A stretch of DNA of 64,000 nucleotides. Source: Idiomarina sp. GTDB taxonomy: Bacteria > Pseudomonadota > Gammaproteobacteria > Enterobacterales > Alteromonadaceae. Below the pieces are notes generated by a model that made no database searches, was not told the DNA's origin, and was given only the letters and a program-made list of their open reading frames with translations. The DNA is taken from contig JAFIFP010000010.1 of assembly GCA_020831965.1 (NCBI GenBank), positions 1-64,000 on the forward strand, written 5' to 3'. The first letter of the stretch is position 1; every line of letters starts with the position of its first letter. The position numbers and the translations under genes are program-made. Shown piece after piece: positions 6,784 through 13,989 of the stretch.

Positions 6784-7161
6784 ATGATTAAACTATCCGT
6801 ATCGCTTCTTTTGTGCGCCCTACTTCTCGGCTGCTCATCCCCTATGGTTCATGAAATTACAGGCCAAGTGCGCCCGGCAATCTCTCCCTCCGAAGTTGTG
6901 GTTTACCGCAATATTCCACCAAACTACGAAGAGATCGCGATTCTTATTGCCTCAAGCCCAAAAACCGCAACTGTGGGTGATGAGTCGACTACTCAAGCCT
7001 TGTTTAATCAACTCCAAATCGAAGCGGCGGCTCTGGGCGCGAATGGCGTAATCGTAACCGAATTGGTGGACGAGCCAGTCGACGTTCGAACAACCAATTA
7101 CGATGGGACGAGCTACAACTCTAGGCTTGAAACGCGGTTTCAAAGAACTGCAAAAGCCTAA
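6784..7161 (+). CDS. Small hypothetical lipoprotein
   Basis: A 125-residue protein. Its signal peptide MIKLSVSLLLCALLLGC has lipobox LLGC with Cys at 17. The mature part includes VVVYRNIPPNYEEIAILIAS and LQIEAAALGANGVIVTEL; an AxxLGAN motif of this kind occurs in small envelope lipoproteins with a YbjQ/RcsF-like fold. That resemblance is weak. The start at 6784 follows GGAGATTCAAG and fits the signal peptide. Role unknown. Confidence 0.6.
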   Translation: MIKLSVSLLLCALLLGCSSPMVHEITGQVRPAISPSEVVVYRNIPPNYEEIAILIASSPKTATVGDESTTQALFNQLQIEAAALGANGVIVTELVDEPVDVRTTNYDGTSYNSRLETRFQRTAKA

Positions 7162-7231
7162 GCGGTTTATATTGAGTAACTCCCGCTAGCTGCGTCCGCG
7201 AATTCTGACGCTTCAATAAAAGGAAGAGCTC

Positions 7232-7681
7232 ATGACCGCTACCCATAAATGCATGTGGACCGGACAACAGGATTCGCGCACCATTGCCATCAGTCTGCTA
7301 ACGGTCGATCGCGTAGGCAAACCTGTAGAGAAAACTGCCTACGTATTGCCCGAGCATGAGCAGGCACTACGTCGCTCTAATCGTAGTTTTGCCAACCACG
7401 GTCGGCTTTTCTTTAGAGTGATGATGATTCTTGTCTTCACCAGTTTGCTCACCGCTATTCTCTCAATTTTTGCACCCGTGTCCGATGACCTGTTATTGAG
7501 CTTTATGGGTATCTGTCTAGCCCTTGCTGGCGGGCTATTTATCGTTTTTCCTTTTGCAAGTCACGAAACCATCGACTGGTTGGGCACTCGCAAAGCGAGT
7601 CTATTGTCGCGCAGCCTCGGAGTCGCTATTGCCGTTGTTGGCATCGTTATCTTGGCCTACGCGAATCATTTGATTTGGTAG
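7232..7681 (+). CDS. Hypothetical inner-membrane protein
   Basis: A 149-residue protein with a soluble N-terminal part of about 60 residues and three predicted membrane helices near residues 62-83, 88-108 and 128-147. A good ribosome site (AGGAAGAG) precedes the ATG. I do not recognise the family. It reads in the same direction as its neighbours but is separated by about 70 and 185 bases, so an operon is not clear. Confidence 0.55.
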   Translation: MTATHKCMWTGQQDSRTIAISLLTVDRVGKPVEKTAYVLPEHEQALRRSNRSFANHGRLFFRVMMILVFTSLLTAILSIFAPVSDDLLLSFMGICLALAGGLFIVFPFASHETIDWLGTRKASLLSRSLGVAIAVVGIVILAYANHLIW

Positions 7682-7865
7682 ATTGAACGCTACGAATCCA
7701 TGCCCGTCACCTTTGGTGGTGTGCTACCTCTGTTGGTTGTTAGGGTGGTCAGTCTCTGGTCTTTCGTTGCACGCTTTATTGGCGTACAGATTTTAGGTAT
7801 GTTTAGAAGAGTTAAGTCAGGCTCATAGTTTCCACTTCATAAAAACAACTAATAAAGGATATCTC

Positions 7866-8219
7866 ATGACTTTGTTCACCCGCTTGTTGGCATTAGCTGC
7901 GTTTCTGCCCTTTGCAACAGTTGCAGAGACCTACTCGGTTTCCGCCACCCTGTCCCATCAAGGCGCGCCCTTCGCAAGCCCATCGGCAGTTGTTCGCAGT
8001 GATACCCCGGCTGCTATCGAGGTCACGGGTGACCAAGGCTTCCGCCTCACGTTGACACTCACCGACTTAGACGCGGATCAGATTAAAGTGAACACCTCAC
8101 TTGAGTCAGCATTTGGTAGCATGGCCCCGGAAGTAACCTTGCGGCCCGGTGCCCCTGCAACCGTCATTATTGGCGACCTAGGCTTAACTTTATTAGTTCA
8201 ACGCAACTCGCAAGAGTGA
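7866..8219 (+). CDS. Hypothetical periplasmic protein
   Basis: A 117-residue protein with a Sec signal peptide (TLFTRLLALAAFLPFATVAE, cleavage near AETYS). The mature part is beta-rich (ETYSVSATLSHQGAPF, then GFRLTLTLTDL and GDLGLTLLVQ) with no Cys and no catalytic motif. AAGGATATCTC precedes the ATG. It ends 16 bases before a gene for an outer-membrane-like protein, so the two are probably co-transcribed. Function unknown. Confidence 0.6.
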   Translation: MTLFTRLLALAAFLPFATVAETYSVSATLSHQGAPFASPSAVVRSDTPAAIEVTGDQGFRLTLTLTDLDADQIKVNTSLESAFGSMAPEVTLRPGAPATVIIGDLGLTLLVQRNSQE

Positions 8220-8235
8220 ACCGGTATTTCATAGT

Positions 8236-9423
8236 ATGAAGGGTTTTGTGCCCGCATTACGCTCATTATGCTTCTGTGCGCTTTGCATTGGTTTATTTGC
8301 GTCCGGCTGGATCAATACCGCCAATGCGAGCGACGCGCTAGAGAATGGTGCGGAGCAAGGCTCTCCTGAAGACGAAGTACCACTTTTCGATGAAGACGAC
8401 GCTTTTATTGATCCCGTTAGCCTCTATTACACACCTGCCATAGAGCGGACCTTTCGCTATCGCATAGAGCAGATTATTAGTGAGAGAGCACGTCTTGGCG
8501 TCTCAATGTTTCACGAAGACTTTCCTATTATTCCGGGCTGCGTACCCGTTGAAGGCTTTCATCAACTTGCTGTAGCCGATCGCACTCACCACCTAGCTTC
8601 TCGTGGTGTTTGTTTCCCTGGCCAATGGCTTGATAATTTCTTTGCCGATGAAGACAGCCCTCCCTATGCCGCAAGCACCCTAGTGCGCGTAATGTATTTC
8701 TCGCGCTGGCAACAAGGTGAGTCGCACATTGGTGGCACGCGGATCGACGGGCAAATTAGTCTGAACAACATTTCTAACCGGCTCTCGTTAGTCTTGCGCA
8801 GTGCCGACAAAGACGACGACTTACTGCGTGAACGGGTCGACATTGCGAGTCCAGATGATCGGGGGAAAGCCCGAGCAGCGGTGCGCTGGGCCACGTCGCT
8901 CGGACGCCAAGCAAGTTCTCGTACAGACGTGGGAATGCGTGGAAGTACGCCCTTCGTGCGCACTCGCTTTCGCTATAACCAAGCATTAGTCGGCGGTATT
9001 CATGGGCGGTTTAATCAGGAGTTTTATTGGCGAGGTAATGACGATCGGCGTGGCATGGTTTCAGAGCTACAACTTGGCCGTCGTTTAACCACTAATACCA
9101 CGTTGCGTGCTACCTCTACCGCAGAGTCCAACAGCGCGCTCCGCGACGAAGGCACCCCTTGGCAATGGTCTCAGAGTGTGAGTCATTTCTGGCGCATTGC
9201 ACATCGGACAGGTGTGCAAACTTTAGCAAGGGTCGAAGGCAATTATGAGGATCAAAACCGAGTGCAGAGCCGTCAGTACAGCATGCGGTTCCGAAGTAGC
9301 GTATTACGCCCCTGGATTTACTACGAAATTGAGCCCTTTGCGTTACAAATGCGTGAGAATGACTTTCGCACCTCGCGCGGTATTATGTTTCGATTTGAAG
9401 TGCAGTTCGGCGACTACCACTGA
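8236..9423 (+). CDS. Hypothetical outer-membrane beta-barrel-like protein
   Basis: A 395-residue protein. An N-terminal signal (LCFCALCIGLFASGW ... ANA) is followed by an acidic segment, then from about residue 150 a long series of alternating, amphipathic strands rich in Arg, Ser, Thr and aromatic residues (TRFRYNQALVGGIHGRFNQEFYWRG split over two strands), ending EVQFGDYH. This strand pattern suggests an outer-membrane barrel. Two Cys pairs in the N-terminal part could form disulphides. I know no function. It pairs with the small periplasmic protein upstream. Confidence 0.6.
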   Translation: MKGFVPALRSLCFCALCIGLFASGWINTANASDALENGAEQGSPEDEVPLFDEDDAFIDPVSLYYTPAIERTFRYRIEQIISERARLGVSMFHEDFPIIPGCVPVEGFHQLAVADRTHHLASRGVCFPGQWLDNFFADEDSPPYAASTLVRVMYFSRWQQGESHIGGTRIDGQISLNNISNRLSLVLRSADKDDDLLRERVDIASPDDRGKARAAVRWATSLGRQASSRTDVGMRGSTPFVRTRFRYNQALVGGIHGRFNQEFYWRGNDDRRGMVSELQLGRRLTTNTTLRATSTAESNSALRDEGTPWQWSQSVSHFWRIAHRTGVQTLARVEGNYEDQNRVQSRQYSMRFRSSVLRPWIYYEIEPFALQMRENDFRTSRGIMFRFEVQFGDYH

Positions 9424-9517
9424 GCTATATCCGCAATCCGTTATGTCAGCACAATTTAATCCTTTTCCCCGTAAACTCGAGTCCCAAGTTCATTGCTTAA
9501 ATAGCACTCACCCACTA

Positions 9518-9542
9518 AACTGTACGGTAACTCCGTACAGTT
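9518..9542. promoter_or_regulatory. Inverted repeat, likely YefM operator
   Basis: Arms AACTGTACGG and CCGTACAGTT flank five bases and end 11 bases before the antitoxin ATG. The E. coli YefM-YoeB operator is built from palindromes centred on TGTACA; the TGTAC/GTACA cores here fit that. Binding is inferred. Confidence 0.65.
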
Positions 9543-9553
9543 GAGGCTTTATT

Positions 9554-9826
9554 ATGGATTCGGTCAGCGTAAACCAGTTTCGAGATAACTTAAAAGCTTA
9601 TGTAGAACAAGCTGTTAGCAACCATACCCCACTGAAAGTGACCCGCCGTTCAGGCGAGGCATTTGTGGTGATGAGTGCCGATGACTGGGAGCGCGAACAG
9701 GAAACCCTTTATGTGCTCCAAAATACCAACCTGATGCAACAAGTTGCGGAGTCTGCTGTAACTCACGCGCAAGGCAAAGGATATTCCCCCAAGGACGAGG
9801 ACATCCATGAGATCACTGGTCTTTGA
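9554..9826 (+). CDS. yefM: YefM antitoxin
   Basis: A 90-residue protein of the Phd/YefM family: VNQFRDNLKAYVEQAVSNHTPLKVTRRSGEAFVVMSADDWE is the DNA-binding dimer part, and the tail LYVLQNTNLMQQVAESA then GKGYSPKDED wraps the toxin. It is encoded just before yoeB and overlaps it by 20 bases, as in many yefM-yoeB modules. It should repress the pair through the inverted repeat upstream. Confidence 0.9.
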   Translation: MDSVSVNQFRDNLKAYVEQAVSNHTPLKVTRRSGEAFVVMSADDWEREQETLYVLQNTNLMQQVAESAVTHAQGKGYSPKDEDIHEITGL

Positions 9827-10079
9827 AAGTAACTCTTGGGCTGCCTATGAGCGACTCCGTGACAAAGATAGAAAGTTACACCAAACGCTGTGCAAACAAC
9901 TGACAGAAATGTTGCGCGCGGATCCCGCAAAAGGCTTAGGTAAGCCTGAACAACTCAAGCATAATCTATCAGGTCTTTGGTCGAGAAGAATCTCACAGAA
10001 AGATCGCGTGGTTTATAAATTCGATGAGCACCATGTCTATATTTTTGCTACTGGCGGCCACTATGATCAAATACCTTAG
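9807..10079 (+). CDS. yoeB: YoeB toxin (ribosome-dependent mRNA interferase)
   Basis: A 90-residue protein of the YoeB/Txe family. It begins RSLVFESNSWAAYERLRDKDRK, carries GLGKPEQLKHNLSGLWSRRI with the conserved LxGxWSRRI core, and ends RVVYKFDEHHVYIFATGGHYD. In E. coli YoeB the catalytic residues are a Glu in the LKHxLxG region, an Arg in SRRI and a C-terminal His and Tyr; the equivalents (E, R, H, Y) appear present. It cuts mRNA in the ribosomal A site. The start lies inside yefM. Confidence 0.92.
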   Translation: MRSLVFESNSWAAYERLRDKDRKLHQTLCKQLTEMLRADPAKGLGKPEQLKHNLSGLWSRRISQKDRVVYKFDEHHVYIFATGGHYDQIP

Positions 10080-10129
10080 ATTAAACAGCTTAACGAAAAG
10101 CACCAGCCCCTTGATTCATCGCCATTTCA

Positions 10130-10158
10130 TTGCGTGAGCCCGCTAACAGTGATAGAAT
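10130..10158 (+). promoter_or_regulatory. Sigma70-type promoter for rplY-pth-ychF
   Basis: TTGCGT, a 17-base spacer and TAGAAT. A small hairpin (CCCTG-AAAA-CAGGG at 10166-10179) follows in the leader before rplY. It marks the return to core chromosome after the accessory region. Confidence 0.55.
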
Positions 10159-10234
10159 GCGCCGCCCCTGAAAACAGGGATTTTGCTATGTCTTGGTCGC
10201 GGGACGTAGCCCATTTATTTTTGGAGATAACTCA

Positions 10235-10879
10235 ATGAGTAAACCAGTTTACGAATTCCAAGCTGAGATCCGTAACGACTTAGGTAAAGGTGCGAGCCGC
10301 CGCCTGCGTCGCGAAAACTTAGTCCCAGCTATTTTATACGGCGGAAACGCTGAAGCGGTCTCTTTGACCCTTCAACACGATAAAGTAAACAATGCTGCTG
10401 ATCACGAAGGCTTCTACAGCCACATTCTGACTCTGCATATTGACGGCAAGAAGCATCAAGCTATCGTGAAAGACATTCAGCGTCACCCATTCAAGCCGAA
10501 AATCAATCACCTAGACTTCCAACGCGTTAGCGCGAAAGAAGAGCTACACACCAACGTACCGCTTCACTTCCTGAACGAAGAAGCGATTCAGAAAACTGGT
10601 GCTGTGATTGTTCACCACTTGAACGACGTGGAAATCACCTGTTTGCCAAAAGACCTGCCAGAGTACATTGAACTTGACCTGGCTGGCTTAGAAATTGGTG
10701 ACAACCTGCATTTGAGCGACATCGTTGTGCCTAAAGGCGTAACTTTGGTTGAGCTTACGCGCGGTGACGACCACAACCAAACCGTCGTAACCATCACGGC
10801 TCCGAAGGTTGAGAAAGAAGTCTCTGAAGACGAAGCTGCCAGCGACGCCGCTGACAGCAGCGAAGACAACGCCGAATAA
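10235..10879 (+). CDS. rplY: Ribosomal protein bL25, CTC form
   Basis: A 214-residue protein with the L25 domain ([20 protein letters not shown] at the N terminus, then LVPAILYGG) that binds 5S rRNA, plus the extra C-terminal beta domain of the longer CTC form and an acidic tail. E. coli L25 is only the short domain; the long form is usual in many other gammaproteobacteria. The ATG at 10235 is preceded by GGAG and matches the family start. It is followed by pth and ychF, a very common order. Confidence 0.95.
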   Translation: MSKPVYEFQAEIRNDLGKGASRRLRRENLVPAILYGGNAEAVSLTLQHDKVNNAADHEGFYSHILTLHIDGKKHQAIVKDIQRHPFKPKINHLDFQRVSAKEELHTNVPLHFLNEEAIQKTGAVIVHHLNDVEITCLPKDLPEYIELDLAGLEIGDNLHLSDIVVPKGVTLVELTRGDDHNQTVVTITAPKVEKEVSEDEAASDAADSSEDNAE

Positions 10880-10894
10880 GCGAGTCTCGCTAGG

Positions 10895-11488
10895 ATGTCC
10901 GCAGACATTCGTCTTATCGTGGGCCTGGGGAATCCAGGCCCCGAATATGAACAAACCCGGCATAACGCCGGGTTTTGGTTCATAGAAGCCCTTGCCCGCC
11001 AATTTCAAGCTTCACTTGCTACCGATCCAAGTTATTTCGGCATGACAGCACGCCTTGCACCGCCATTTCAGGATGTGCGCCTGCTAATGCCTATGACTTT
11101 TATGAATCGGAGCGGAAAATCGGTCGGCGCCCTCGCCTCTTTCTTTAAAATTAGCCCCGAGCAAATGCTGGTCGTTCACGACGAGTTAGATTTGCCGCCA
11201 GGAGTCGCTCGTTTTAAACAAGGTGGTGGTCACGGTGGTCATAACGGCCTGCGTGATATCATTCCTGCGCTTGGGAATAACAACAACTTTCATCGCTTGC
11301 GGATCGGCATTGGCCACCCCGGTCATAAAGACCGTGTGACCGGCCATGTGCTTGGGAAACCGCCCGCAAACGAACGTGAACTCATTGAAGCCAGCATTGA
11401 CGAGTCTGTGCGCGGCGTAGAACGTGCATTGCGTGAAGGTTGGCGCGAAGCAAAACAGTACTTACATTCAGTTCGCTTAAGCGACTGA
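10895..11488 (+). CDS. pth: Peptidyl-tRNA hydrolase
   Basis: A 197-residue cytosolic enzyme that frees tRNA from peptidyl-tRNA dropped by ribosomes. Motifs: [21 protein letters not shown] with the catalytic His in RHNAG, FMNRSG, and [11 protein letters not shown] with the catalytic Asp, then [15 protein letters not shown]. Length is normal. It starts 15 bases after rplY and is probably co-transcribed. Confidence 0.97.
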   Translation: MSADIRLIVGLGNPGPEYEQTRHNAGFWFIEALARQFQASLATDPSYFGMTARLAPPFQDVRLLMPMTFMNRSGKSVGALASFFKISPEQMLVVHDELDLPPGVARFKQGGGHGGHNGLRDIIPALGNNNNFHRLRIGIGHPGHKDRVTGHVLGKPPANERELIEASIDESVRGVERALREGWREAKQYLHSVRLSD

Positions 11489-11516
11489 CACACTGAGACG
11501 ACATACGGATTAAATT

Positions 11517-12608
11517 ATGGGATTCAAATGCGGAATCGTTGGCTTGCCCAACGTAGGAAAATCAACCTTGTTCAACGCTTTAACCAAAGCGGGCATTGAT
11601 GCTGCGAACTTCCCTTTCTGTACCATTGAGCCGAATACCGGCGTGGTTGCAGTGCCTGATACGCGTTTGGATGAGCTTGCGGCGATTGTGAAGCCACAGA
11701 AAATCATTCCAACCACGATGGAATTCGTCGACATTGCCGGTCTAGTGAAAGGTGCCTCAAAAGGTGAAGGTCTTGGTAACCAATTCCTTGCCAACATTCG
11801 TGAAACCGACGCCATTGGCCATGTGGTGCGTTGCTTTGACGACGAGAACATTGTGCACGTGGCCGGCCGCGTTGACCCACAAGACGACATCGACACCATT
11901 AATACTGAACTCGCGTTGGCCGACCTCGACTCTGTTGAGAAAGCTATTCATCGCTTAGGCAAGAAAGCCAAAGGCGGCGACAAGCAAGCTAAAACCGAAA
12001 TGACTGTTCTCGAGCGCTTGCTGCCTGCTTTATCTGAAGGCCACATGGCACGTTCCGTGGAGCTTAGCGACGACGAGCGTAAGGTCATTCGTTCGTTCAA
12101 TCTGTTAACTCTCAAGCCGACCATGTACATCTGTAACGTCGCGGAAGACGGCTTTGAGAACAATCCATTCTTGGACCAAGTGCGCGAAATCGCCTCACGG
12201 GAAAACGCCATTGTGGTGCCTGTATGCGCCGCCATTGAGTCTGAAATTGCTGAGCTAGAAGACGAAGAAAAGACCGAATTTCTCGATTCGATGGGTCTGA
12301 CCGAACCAGGTCTGAACCGTGTCATTCGTGCCGGCTACGAACTCCTGAACTTGCACACCTACTTCACTGCCGGTGTCAAAGAAGTGCGCGCGTGGACGGT
12401 GAAGAAGAATTCTACCGCACCGCAAGCCGCGGGCCGTATTCATACCGACTTCGAGAAAGGCTTTATTCGCGCTGAAATCGTTGGCTATGACGACTACATT
12501 AGCAATCAGGGTGAGCAAGGTGCAAAAGACGCAGGGAAATGGCGCTTAGAAGGAAAAGAATACATCGTAAAAGACGGTGATGTGATTCACTTCCGGTTTA
12601 ATGTTTAA
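11517..12608 (+). CDS. ychF: Redox-regulated ATPase YchF (Obg family)
   Basis: A 363-residue protein, the full family length. G1 is [14 protein letters not shown]; the switch region holds [21 protein letters not shown]; NxxE (NVAED) replaces NKxD, which is why this member prefers ATP. The C-terminal TGS-like domain ends [12 protein letters not shown]. It associates with ribosomes and takes part in translation and stress responses. It ends the rplY-pth-ychF group before a terminator. Confidence 0.97.
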   Translation: MGFKCGIVGLPNVGKSTLFNALTKAGIDAANFPFCTIEPNTGVVAVPDTRLDELAAIVKPQKIIPTTMEFVDIAGLVKGASKGEGLGNQFLANIRETDAIGHVVRCFDDENIVHVAGRVDPQDDIDTINTELALADLDSVEKAIHRLGKKAKGGDKQAKTEMTVLERLLPALSEGHMARSVELSDDERKVIRSFNLLTLKPTMYICNVAEDGFENNPFLDQVREIASRENAIVVPVCAAIESEIAELEDEEKTEFLDSMGLTEPGLNRVIRAGYELLNLHTYFTAGVKEVRAWTVKKNSTAPQAAGRIHTDFEKGFIRAEIVGYDDYISNQGEQGAKDAGKWRLEGKEYIVKDGDVIHFRFNV

Positions 12609-12635
12609 CGCTAGCCTGTAGCTTCATTTAATACG

Positions 12636-12662
12636 AAAGCCCAGCAGACGCTGGGCTTTTTT
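12636..12662 (+). terminator. Intrinsic terminator after ychF
   Basis: Stem AAGCCCAGC / GCTGGGCTT with a four-base loop followed by a T run. It lies between the convergent ychF and haemoglobin genes and may serve both. Confidence 0.85.
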
Positions 12663-12693
12663 GTGTGTGCTTTCAGCGTTTCAGCACACGGGA

Positions 12694-13116
12694 TTACAAC
12701 CCAACAATTTCATGATGCATGGGTGCCAACAATGCCAATAAGCGGTTCTGCGCCCCCACCGAAATACCATGATCATCCATCGCGAGTTGCAGGTTTTCCA
12801 CCAGCGCATTGAAGTCTGCGCGGGTGACGCCCATACCAGTATGGGAGGTCACCATATCATCGCCCGAATACGTACAAGGACCACCTGCAAGTTCACAGAT
12901 CTGCTCCGTCAGCATGCGGTGTAAGCGCTCCATATCTGTATCGGCAAAATGATGACGAATACGGCGATCGTCCGCAATATTAAAGAGTAACTCTTCGACC
13001 AAGTTCGCAATGCCCTCTTGCTCACCTAAATCCTGATACAAGCTGTTCGCCTGTGCCGTTGCCATGAACAACATGCAACCAGCTAACAAACCTACTAAAC
13101 GTGTCATCATGTTCAT
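12694..13116 (-). CDS. Exported group 1 truncated haemoglobin-like protein
   Basis: A 140-residue protein with a signal peptide (TRLVGLLAGCMLFMATAQA, cut near residue 23) followed by a truncated-globin fold: LYQDLGEQEGIANLVEELL, DDRRIRHHFADTD, then TSHTGMGVTRADFNALVENL. The His of SHTGM (about 92) is the proximal haem ligand. The usual B9-B10 Phe-Tyr, seen in most trHb1 proteins, appears as Leu-Leu, which would change distal-pocket chemistry. An exported globin with extra Cys (ICELAGGPC) may bind haem, NO or oxygen in the periplasm. AAGGAG stands 7 bases before the ATG. It is the last gene of the cluster read from 17.0 kb leftward. Confidence 0.85.
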   Translation of the reverse strand: MNMMTRLVGLLAGCMLFMATAQANSLYQDLGEQEGIANLVEELLFNIADDRRIRHHFADTDMERLHRMLTEQICELAGGPCTYSGDDMVTSHTGMGVTRADFNALVENLQLAMDDHGISVGAQNRLLALLAPMHHEIVGL

Positions 13117-13127
13117 CTGCTCACTCC

Positions 13128-13978
13128 TTAAAATGCAGCTTGAATACTTAAGTAATAACCTTGCTGGCTTGTCAGCCCCGCAATGTCACCCAAATCGAGA
13201 AATGCGCCAGTGATAGACACCGACTTAGTTGGGAACCAAGCCACAAATAGCGTCATCCAATCGTCTTCGTCAGCGAAACCCAAATTGTTAGGTTTTTGAC
13301 GATATTCAGCACCAATCGCGAGCGTTCGATGCAGAAATACACCACCTGCAAGTTCCGCAACCAGCTCATGGCTATCCGACTGATCGCCTCCAAAACCTAG
13401 CAATCCTGTTTGATTCGCTCGGGTCGCACGTACTGTCGCATTGGCTAGCCACGTCCGATCAAAGGGCCCAGACAACCACGCCCGGCTGACCGCAATATAA
13501 GCGTCAAAATCTGAATCGCGCTGCGCGCCTACTGCTTCAGGTAAGCCAAAGCGAGTGTTGTGTTTGTATTGCACACCGCCGAAATTTGCGGCAAACTGCC
13601 ATAAATCAAGTCACCCGCCACACGGTACTTAACGCCAAAAATATTTTGATTCAGCTCACCACCGATGGTGTTCAATTCAAAAGTTTGGCGCGCTGCCGAG
13701 AACTCCACTCGGTTACGCCAAGTCATGTTGACGCCTGTCACATTCAAACGAAAATCATCGACTGAGGCGCGGCTCATCGTCACCGTTGCGCCCCACTCGT
13801 CATCTTCCGCATAGCTACCGAGTACGGCCCATGGCACAATGCCGCCACCGGCAGTGCCCTCAATGGTAGTGACGCCACCGGTCGCTAGTAAGCGACCACC
13901 GGATGCTTCAGCAGCCGTACTCGCGAGAGTCAGGCTTGACGCCATACAGGCCATGGCGAAATAAGTCCTAAGCTTCAT
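13128..13978 (-). pseudogene. DUF3034-family protein, frameshifted
   Basis: Two frames form one protein of about 283 residues. The first part (from ATG 13978; AAGGAG is 7 bases upstream) has a signal peptide ending AEASG, then RLLATGGVTTIEGTAGGGIV and DDEWGATVTMSRASVDDF, typical of DUF3034. At about 13573 the frame changes: PQIS is followed in the new frame by GVQYKHNTRFGLPEAVGAQR, the continuation expected for the family, ending QQGYYLSIQAAF. One base seems to have been lost. The protein would be an outer-membrane-like barrel of unknown role. A true mutation or an assembly error are both possible. The next gene starts 11 bases downstream, so the cluster is compact. Confidence 0.75.
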
Positions 13979-13989
13979 AGACATTCTCC

